From NCBI GenBank assembly GCA_018340375.1, contig JAFFJZ010000020.1, positions 4,092,001 through 4,156,000 on the forward strand: a DNA stretch of 64,000 nucleotides, in the 5' to 3' direction. Position 1 is the first letter of the stretch. Each line of letters begins with the position of its first letter. The DNA comes from Gonatopus flavifemur (lineage: Eukaryota > Arthropoda > Insecta > Hymenoptera > Dryinidae). This document shows, in pieces, positions 55,622-64,000 of this stretch. The notes beneath the pieces are model-generated. The model was not told the origin of the DNA, did not search any database, and saw only the letters and a list, made by a program, of their open reading frames with translations. Made by a program: the position numbers and the translations under genes.

Positions 55622-58460
55622 AAGATAATACACATTGTCAGGAACGTCTTTTAAAGAAACATTCTTTTCGACTTGTGGCAAAGTTTTCGAGTTTTTGAAT
55701 CATTATGGGTCGTAGAGGACTTGTTTTCTTTTTTGTTTTTCATTAAATGTAGGGAATTCTCCCCCTTTTCAAACAACTATTTTGTGTCTTTGGGGAATTG
55801 AATTCTCCATAATATAAGGAGAAATCCACCAAAACGTGATGAAAAATTCCTGATTCTTGGAAAAAGTTTGCTGCCACCATTCTTTGGAGAACGATCCAAA
55901 CTAATTGTTAGTTTTGAATTTGTCAGTACTGACAGTGGGAATAAACATAAATGTTCAATACTGTATCGATAAATTAGATTTCATCGTTCCCGGAAATAAT
56001 AATATATTAATAATTCACGAAATGAGTTTCCATGAAGACTCGTGTTACATAATTACCTACGGTCGAAATGAAATTCAGATAACAACGAGGTATTCTAAAA
56101 TCCACGTTTAACACTCTGAATTTTCATTGTCGAGGGAAATGAGGAACAGAAATATCCATCCATTGTTTCCCGCTTTCAAAGAGAAACTCATATCATTATT
56201 TACATTGATTATTCAACTACAGAAATCTTTTATACGCGGGTTTCAAAGTGAACTTTTGTCACTGATAAATGCGTGGACAAACTTATCTTAGAGTCACAGC
56301 AGTAATATCAGTTTTGCGTGGACAAAATTTCGTGTACAGTGATTGAATTTAATGGATAATAAATACGTAAAACGCGCACCGTTTATTAGTTGTATTTACA
56401 CACGCATCACTTGTACATACTTCTATATCTATATCTTCCCCTGTTCTTTATCTTGCTGGTTTTTCTCTCGCGTGCCATTCGGGTTCGTGAAGTGGCGCAT
56501 CTTACGTACGTGGACTTCCTGATTTTGTACGTATGCGTGCGAAGAAGCATCTGTGTTTATATATCGTTATTCACGTGCGTCCCCTGTATCGTACGTGAAA
56601 ATAACAGGACAGAACCATATTGAAGCAAAAAAATCACTCTCACTCGAGAGTGAAATGTTTCAAATCGAAAAGTGATTCGGTATAATCAGATTTAACGGAT
56701 CGAAATCCCATTTTGAGGATACATCGCAATGTATTTTTTAGTTTGAAAAAATAACTGTGTGTGTCGTCTATTTTTGGAATTCCCAAGTTTCTTATTATAC
56801 CCACCACATGAGATCCACATGAGATTGCTCTCTGGAGTGTACTTTTGAATCGTCAAACACTATAATTCACTGAATTCTAATATTGGAATACTTTAATTGA
56901 TTATTACTGTGTAATTCAATTATAGATTGAGATCGGTAGACGAAGGTTTTTGTATTCTTTCAATATGACCGCGTGATTTGTAATTTTCATCTTCAACGAG
57001 AATGTAATGTGATGGAATTGAATGAAAACAAAGAAGGAAAAACGTAGACACAGGAAAAGTGGAAGGCTTTTTTCCGAGTTCTCCGCTGTGAAACGTGCCG
57101 TTACACCGATCATAGTCACGGATTGCAAGGCAATGAATAATACCGCATTAAATTCTCATTATCGTTGCGTGCTGGTTGTTCATTTTTTCCCCATTTGCAC
57201 TTGAAAACGGTAGGTTTTTTCCTTTTATTCCTCTCGCACCGGAGTTTGTTTTTCATTGATCGTACACATATTTGCTATAATGACGCACGGTGAGGAAGAA
57301 TTTTTAATTTCACGAGATATATTGTTTCTTTCATCGACTGGAATTCATCTATCGAGGAAAAAATACATTCGAATGGAATCATTGAATGATTTATGAGCAG
57401 AATGGTGAAAAGAAATTGAAGATACCATTCAGAAATTGCTGGGAATATAACATATTTGTAAACTGTAAAACCTTGCCTTATGTAAAACATTGTTGTCGAC
57501 CACATTTTGTATGTAATATTCAACAATTCAGACAAAATCAGTTTAAAACTCAAATAAGAGGACAAAGAGTATGCAGACTCTTGGTTGTTTAAAAAAAACC
57601 TCCAAGCTCTGATAACTTCGGCAACGATACTGTGTCAATATACGTTCTAGTTTCAATTTCAAATATCAATATCCTACAACAGTGAACATAAACTAACGAT
57701 TGAACAGATTTCTTTTTTATACTTCGAAACCTCCGTATTATTTTTGGATAAATTAATCCCAGCATTAAAAGTTTATCTAAGCGAGCTTTGAGTACAACAA
57801 AGAGTATTCCCTTAATCTCGAGTCTATTAAAAATAACAGGGTGACAACCGTTCAATCTTTATCACACGCAACCTCGGGACGTAAGGCTCGGAGAAATGTA
57901 ATTGATTATTGTGTTTCTCATTATACAGCGCAACCATGAGGTTACAACAATGTGGATAACAAAGAGGGCGAAGATTATAAGAGGTACCGTCTCGAATTTA
58001 TACCCTCAATCGCCCTTTCGTGTGTGGCATGAACATGAGTTTGTCAATTATGGAAAAGTGTCATAAACCTAAATAGAATTTCTTGAACTGAAATGAATGT
58101 TCTATAATTCAAGGGAATTTTAAAACATTCGATCGGGAGAGAAGAATTTCACTTGAAATCATGAGAAGTCAAAAGATTTATCGCTATAAGTTTTACATTA
58201 TAATAAAAATCGAGCACCTGAAAAGTTCCATTTGTGAGTGTCGATGACTAAACTAAACAGGAAGACAGGATATATCTCGCATCATCAGGATGTGGGTGAC
58301 TATTATTAGACTAACCAGGCGTTGCCTTCAGAAAACCCTCAGTCGAGGTCTATGGGATACTTTATCTCATCCCTTCCAAGCCATCTCTCTGCTTTTACCC
58401 TGTGTCATGTGTACAATATACAGACCTTTTTATTCCTCCAATAACCTTTCTCTCTCACTC

Positions 58461-58491
<31 letters not shown>

Positions 58492-58912
58492 CCTTTCCGT
58501 TACCATAACCGTATATGTACTTCGGGATACCTACACGTTACCTTCTGAAATTGATGGGAAAGATGAAATTCGTGCTCCAATTTCATTCAAAGCATCACGA
58601 GAAATCGTTTTATCCTTCATTTACGTCATATGCTAAAGGAGATAACAATAGTTCTGGATATTGGAATTCTGATGAATCATAATAATCCTAGCCATACCGT
58701 TCGTTCATTCGAATAATTACTCTAACAATGCTGAGAAGAAACACGTCAAGAACTGTGAGTATCGACGAGCACGTTGATGACCTTTTTCCAACATATGAAG
58801 TTTGGCAGAAATTAAGATTTTACGGGATAAAGATTTCGAATTGAGATCAGAAGTGAGCTTGAACTTTTAAAATTGAGTATGGAAGGATTTATGAAAATCG
58901 TGGCTGTAACTG
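55622..58912. other. No confirmed feature; (CT)14 microsatellite
   Basis: A CpG-richer patch at 56440-56620 (CGTACGTGG, CACGTGCGTCC) has no exon that I can defend. (CT)n at 58464-58491. Open frames are short. Confidence 0.45.
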
Positions 58913-59084
58913 CACAGATTTTGTGGTTGATATTTGAAAAGCCAAATAATTTAGTTGTTGAATTTTCGCTGCGGCAGCTACATTTCTTGCTGCTACCGCT
59001 AAATGAGTAGCTGTGACAGCTGAAAAATAGCTGCCGTAGCTAATTTTTAGCTATTCAAACAATAGCTAATTATTCTTTTCCGTA
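58913..59084. mobile_element. TAGCT-word MITE, full-length 172-bp copy
   Basis: CACAGATTTTGTGGTTGATA at the left, TTATTCTTTTCCGTA at the right. Inverted copy of 9896-10067, same length, alignable from end to end. Confidence 0.82.
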
Positions 59085-59127
59085 ATTATGCATTTGGAAT
59101 GATACTCTGTTGCGTACACCCTGGTGG

Positions 59128-59250
59128 AAACAATTTCTCTGAAAATCTTTGAAAATTTGTCTGAATTTCATCGCAAAACTGTGGATTTTACTAAAAAAAA
59201 CAATCTAGGAAATCTGAAAACACCAGAAGAAATTTGAAAGAATCTGAAAA
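59128..59250. repeat. CCCTGGTGG end with CTGAAAATC words
   Basis: CCCTGGTGGAAACAATTTC, then CTCTGAAAATC, AAATCTGAAAACACC and AATCTGAAAAACTC. This resembles the left end of 29446-29831. It is cut by the MITE end at 59257. Confidence 0.55.
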
Positions 59251-59256
59251 ACTCTT

Positions 59257-59500
59257 CACGGAGCAAAAAATTTGCTGTGACAGGGAAATCTGATTTTGCT
59301 GGGGTTGAAAATTTTTTGCGGTGACAGCAATCTGTTTGCTATCAAAGCAAGCTTTTCAACTGTGAAAGTGAATTATCAGCTGTGACAGCAGAAAATTTTG
59401 ACTTCCCCAGTAAAATTTCTTCGCTAATCTATATTTGATACCAAAATTTGCTGGAGGAGCAAACATTTTTCCTGCCACACTTGAAAAATCGCTCGCATCT
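59257..59500. mobile_element. GCTGTG-word MITE, right end lost
   Basis: CACGGAGCAAAAAATTTGCTG-type left end at 59257, family words through TTGCTGGAGGAGCAAACA and CTGCCACACTTG, then an abrupt change at about 59493 into the GCTCGC repeat. Confidence 0.75.
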
Positions 59501-59710
59501 TTTAGGATCTAAACAGGGCTCACTCCGCTCACACCTTTTTAATTCAAGTGGTGCTCGCTTCGCTCGCAAGTCATGATAAATTATTCTTGGACGTGGAATG
59601 GTTGTGCGAATAAATGAAATATTCTGTTCTGTCCAAGAAAAGTCCAGCCAAGCTAATGCACATCAATATCCATGAACGTCGTTTATTTTTAAGAAGTTAA
59701 GAGTCAATTC
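59493..59710. repeat. GCTCGCTTCGCTCGCA repeat, copy 2
   Basis: GGGCTCACTCCGCTCACA and GTGCTCGCTTCGCTCGCAAG, then CAGCCAAGCTAATGCACATC matching 22157-22180. It shares its flank with 21823-22210 but has fewer words. Confidence 0.72.
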
Positions 59711-60466
59711 TCGCGCAGTTTGTATCCTGATCATGAGTGTAGTCTTTCACACAAAGAGAGAATAATTACTTTCTTCGCGTCGTATTGATATATTTAAAAA
59801 TCCTGAAGTGTTGAAGGAGAGAGAATTCATTATCAATGTGCTTCAATATTTGGATTCACATCAAATGAACGTTTTATTTCAAAACATCAAATTACGTTTT
59901 ATTTCAAAAACTTGTAACAGAACCTTGTAAAATATTGAGTCAACGCAACGGTAATTTTTGCCAAAGTGATCGATAAGTTTTTCTGATTAGACCAGTAGTA
60001 CAATTCAAGAAAGTAAAATGTATGTGCATATATGATTTTACTCAAAACTGCATTTCAACCCGCTATTTGTATTCGCTACATCGACACCCAAGCGTTACAA
60101 TTTTGACTCCATATTCGAATCCAGTGACCTCACAGCTCACGAGTATTAAGGTTCATACAAATTCACCAAGTAGTGCATGAGAAAAGCAGGAGTATCTCCA
60201 TATTGAGAACACTTCAGAGCACTTTGAGAACTCTCGAACGAAGATACATGAAAAATATATTGCAGATATTCCAAAAGATATCTTTGAAAACTCTCAGAGG
60301 TATTTTGTAGAAGCAGAACGTGTGTTATTTAACAAGTGGGTGGGGAAGAATGTCAACCGAACCAGAAATAAACCCAATCTTCTACGCTGGAAAGGTTACG
60401 CTAGGAGTGGAAACATATGTCATTTGTAAATATTTAATTCAATGTATAGAAGTAGCAAAAAGTGTA
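59711..60466. other. No feature recognised
   Basis: AT-rich spacer. Confidence 0.5.
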
Positions 60467-60679
60467 CACTGAAAATAAAATTCTGGAACGATTAACGTTC
60501 GGACATGAACAGTTGATGTCCGTGTAAGAATGAAATGAGTAACCATGGAAACACTACTGGCTAGAAAATCTTAAATTAGAAAATAGAATAGAACTAATAG
60601 AAATCTTAAAATTTTATTTTCCACGGACATCAGCCGTTGATGTCCGAACGTTAACTGTTCCAGAATTTTATTTTCAGTG
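60467..60679. mobile_element. MITE with 58-bp inverted ends, TA duplication
   Basis: CACTGAAAATAAAATTCTGG at the left, CCAGAATTTTATTTTCAGTG at the right. ACGTTCGGACAT and TTGATGTCCGTG are mirrored. TA on both sides, 213 bp. The centre is plain AT-rich sequence, unlike the word-built families. Near-identical arms suggest youth. Confidence 0.93.
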
Positions 60680-60838
60680 TAAATACGTTGGAAGAATTCG
60701 TAGAATTTCGATTTTTTCCCAGTTTTTCTCTTTAAATTAGTTGAAAATGATGAGAAATTTCGCGGATAGTTTAGCGATTCCATAAAGTCCGATAAAAGTA
60801 GTTACTAAAAATCAATCTCCAAATTTGTTGGGATTATA

Positions 60839-61160
60839 CAGAAGGAAAAAAAATTCGCTGACGCAGAAAATCGAGGTATTATATGCAAGATAGTAAATCC
60901 TCTTGCTAATCTAGCTGAAAATTCGCTGCCAAAGCAAACTAGGTTGCTGAGAGAGCAACATAATCAACTGGAGCAGCAAATTTTTTGCTGGACTAGCAAA
61001 ATTTTCGGTATAAAAAAATAGAAGGGGAAAACTTTTTTGCCGCCACAGTTGTAGCTAATAAGATTGCTATGATAACAAATAGTTTGCTGTGGCGGTAAAA
61101 AATTTGCTGCTTCAAGAGAATCAAATTCCGCTGTCACAGCAAATATCATTTTCCTCCGTG
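60839..61160. mobile_element. GCTGTG-word MITE, complete copy (322 bp)
   Basis: CAGAAGGAAAAAAAATTCGC at the left, TCATTTTCCTCCGTG at the right. It shares TCGAGGTATTATAT, TAGCTGAAAATTCGCTGCC and GTTGCTGAGAGAGCAAC with 17941-18238, same orientation. Confidence 0.85.
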
Positions 61161-61176
61161 CATTGAGATTCAAGAC

Positions 61177-61694
61177 CAAAAAGAAATAAATAACTCGCTG
61201 TGGTAGCTAGGAATTAGCTGTGGTAGCTATTTCGTGTATTTGACATTTGGACAGCGAAAAAAAATAGTCACAAAAGCTAGATTTTAGCTCTTATAGCAAT
61301 AACTTTTGTTGTCACAGCTGAGAAATAGCTACCACAGCTAATTTCTAGCTACACGGAGAAAAAGGAATTCGCTGTGGCAGCGAAATCTACTTTTGCTGGG
61401 TTCCTTTTGCCAGAGCGGCAAATTTTTAGCTGTGGCAGCAAAAAATGTTTGCCATTCCAGCAAAATTTGTTTGCTATTCTGTATATAATACTGAAAATTT
61501 GCTGGCGGAGCAAACATTTTTTGCTGCCACAGATAAAAAATTGCTGTCGTAGCTAACACGATTGCTGTTGTAGCAAATTTTTAGCTAGGTCAGCAAAAAA
61601 TTTTGCTATTTTATATATAATACCTCGTTTTGCTGCGTCAGCAAATTTTTTCTCTCCGTGTATCCAAATATCGACCAAACCATTTCTTTCCGTG
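61177..61694. mobile_element. TAGCT-word MITE carrying a GCTGTG-word MITE
   Basis: The left part is 61177-61351 (GCTGTGGTAGCTAGG, TTAGCTGTGGTAGCTATTTC, AAATAGCTACCACAGC) and the right part 61661-61694 (TATCCAAATATCGACCAAAC, ending TTCTTTCCGTG). Removing the inner element and one TA gives TAGCTATCCAAATATCGACC, matching GGCTATCCATATCAACC in 9896-10067. Confidence 0.8.
61352..61660. mobile_element. GCTGTG-word MITE, complete copy (309 bp), TA duplication
   Basis: CACGGAGAAAAAGGAATTCG at the left, AATTTTTTCTCTCCGTG at the right, TA on both sides. Opposite in orientation to 60839-61160. The words GCTGTGGCAGCAAAA and TTGCTGGCGGAGCAAA occur throughout. Confidence 0.93.
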
Positions 61695-64000
61695 CAGAAG
61701 TTTGAGTGATAAAGGCTGGTCTCATCTGGTGGTGAACGTTCCGATGTTAACCAATTGTTTTCATGATAACGTAAACGGTTCCAATCAGTCACAACCTTGA
61801 AATACCTGTCACCGAGTTACTCGTTAGTTATTCGTTTGAATAATTGTTATCATCTATCCCGTCCTGCTGGGAATATCAAATAGGACCAGATTAAAATCGA
61901 CAAAAACGCATAGAAATCAATAAGAACAGCCATATACTTTAAATCCATTTTTTGTCCAGTTTAATCCATTTTTCTGTATTCATTTTCGATTCATTGAATA
62001 AAACCGAATCAAATGCACCAACGATGAAAATCCAGCAGCGTTCATGAAGATCCGGTAATGGTTGTTCGAATACTAGCATTCGCATTTCCTCGAAAATATA
62101 TTCGATAAAAATTTGGTGAAATGTTTTTTTTTGTACTAAAAAAAACGATATCATGCTATATGTTAATCGTGATTGAAATAATCATGATTGAGAGGAAAAT
62201 TTGAATACATTAAGGACCATAAAACGAAAAAATTCACGTAAAAATGTTCTTCACGGCTATATCAAAATTCATGAAGCTTTGTATTGAATTTTTTATACAC
62301 TGTCTTCACCGAAGAAGCATGTCGGGTGGATTAGCGTTACACAAGTTGTATTCTCTTTTCCCTCTTCACCTCGTCCTTCTTTGTCCCTTTTTTTTTTGTT
62401 AAGAACGTTCCGTAACTATTCAGAAAAGGTATTAGATCAGAACATTTTTCCCTCTCACTTTACGTGGAAATAGGTGGTTGAAGTGGATTAAATTTTATTC
62501 CTGCATTCCTTTTAAAGGGATACCAGGCACCGGATTGTAGCCAATTATTTTCGGTGAGATTATTAAAAAATGCTTGAATGCAATTGAAATATCTCTCTGT
62601 CGCTGTAGACGTTTTATGTGTATTAAAACGGCTCTCCATGCGAAGATATCCCAATTTCATTCAAATATTTCGTCATAATTTTCCTGATGAAAATTCAAGA
62701 ACGTCAGGAAAGTAATTTATTACATTTCCACGGTGTGAAGTAATTTCGATTCTCCTTAAACATTCAAAAAAGTCTATTTATTTTGTATCGAAATTGAAAA
62801 AGAAACAAAATTTGCTGGAACGGAGCTTTTTTCGCTGAGGCGACAGAATTTTCAGTATTATATGTAGGAATAGTAGTCCACAAATTTGAACCTTTCCTCT
62901 TCACGAATACATTGTTGTTACATTTATTCATCCACTTATTATCATTTATCATCGACTCGTTCAATGTGATTTTTTTTCTTCAGAATCTCATTAGATTCTA
63001 TCTCACGACTTACTCTTTAAACGTGAATGAATCACAGAGAACACGCCGATCGTCGTCGTGAGAGACCGACCCTGGATGTATACAAAGTCTTGGGAGAGTC
63101 TGTCTTCATTGAGAAGTTTCGAGTTCCCACACAATGCATAGTTCTCTCGATTCAGGTATAACGTGCACACAACATCAAATCAGAACCACACAATAAGAGA
63201 CATGGGAGAAAGAACTAACATAGTATGGGTTCGATTGTTTAACGTATGTGTATATATATATATATATATATATACACGTGGGTTAAAAATAACAGCAAAG
63301 GTTGTTCTTCAAGGATACAAAGAATATTTGACATTCTTTTCAGAAATTAGATAACACGAAAATATATATCGTACACCGTTTTATTTCATGACTTTTTTAT
63401 GAATCCAATGAAGAAGTTACTTCACTTCACCATTACGGGATTCGAAAAGTTGAAAAATCCAACAGGGAACAGGCAGCTGTCGGAAGAAAGGGAAGGGAAA
63501 AGCTCCACAGTGTATATCGGGGTAGAATTGAAATCGAGAAGCAATTCCATTATAATGGAGTGGCAATACTTTGCGAATGAATGCAATGCTGTACGCTTCC
63601 AAACACAGTTTCTCCTCACTTTCCCCGAGTTTGACAGTCATCGAGTTCGTTTCTAAGACTCGCTTTTTCCGTGCCGAGGGAATTTTCTCTGTACTAACGG
63701 CCAATCAACGTTTCATCCTTATCAGTTCTCTCCCTTCCGAATGCCGTTTTGCTACAGTTGTTTCTTTCAAGATATCAGAAGGAGAGAACAAGAGAGGAGG
63801 TGGATTTATTTTTCACGAACAAGAATGTACCATCGTGAATTTTTATTGTATGGTACACATTGAATAAAACATTGCCTTCTTTTTTCTCTCTCTCTCTCTC
63901 TCTCTCTCTTGAGATTTGTAGTTGCTAATGTTGGGGAGTGCGAATCGATTTACACGGTGGTGAAAAGCATTGATAATCAATATTTATTCACGAATTCTTC
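61695..64000. other. No gene; MITE fragment and microsatellites
   Basis: A GCTGTG-word fragment lies at 62806-62880 (TTTGCTGGAACGGAGC, TTTTCAGTATTATATG). (TA)12 at 63251-63274 and (TC)12 at 63885-63909. CpG-richer sequence at 63020-63120 (CGCCGATCGTCGTCGTGAG) could be regulatory. Overlapping open frames at 63399-63867 are not recognisable. Confidence 0.45.

Noticed and set aside
1..64000. Endogenous viral or toxin sequences
   Set aside because: No frame resembled viral replication, capsid or envelope proteins, or any toxin family.

Overview
The window looks like non-coding, repeat-dense DNA from an insect. It is AT-rich with many CpG steps, carries mariner transposase relics and many short inverted-repeat elements, and has no prokaryotic gene layout. 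A hymenopteran is my best guess from the CpG abundance and the mariner/MITE load, but nothing here proves it. I find no confident host protein-coding gene, no rRNA and no functional tRNA. The longest open frames (about 110 to 150 codons) match no family I recognise and are close to what chance gives in this much sequence. The only protein homology I can defend is to two decayed mariner transposases, both on the minus strand (3906-4345 and 27640-28075).

Layout: 1-3400 is largely featureless. 3437-5933 holds MITE pieces and a mariner 3' end split by a fold-back element. 8711-10672 holds a TA-flanked MITE and the TAGCT/GCTGTG element families. 13900-16436 holds a 141-bp tandem repeat, a dispersed repeat and a nested pair. 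17941-19717 holds a MITE, a CpG-rich promoter-like zone and a small palindromic element. 21373-22210 holds two dispersed repeats. 22211-27600 is quiet. 27640-32890 holds a mariner 5' end and about eight inverted-repeat elements, several back to back. 33258-33484 is a weak terminal-exon candidate. 36656-45443 holds large and small inverted-repeat elements, including a near-perfect hairpin at 38171-38400. 45444-51589 is almost empty. 51590-55621 is a nest of inverted-repeat elements at least five layers deep. 58913-61694 is a second dense element cluster.

The elements fall into two terminal classes. Class 1 begins CACTG, CACGG or a close variant and is flanked by a TA target duplication. Class 2 begins CCCA or CCCT, ends in GGG, and has a two-base duplication of variable sequence (TT, TA, TG, AT, TG, AA). 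Empty sites can be inferred inside the window for both classes, which makes the boundaries unusually secure. In most families the interior is not unique sequence. It is a mosaic of one short, often self-complementary word repeated in both orientations, and each family has its own word. Three of the larger elements also contain tRNA-like A-box/B-box segments. These three points (two terminal classes, word-built interiors, embedded tRNA-like modules) are the most interesting signals here.
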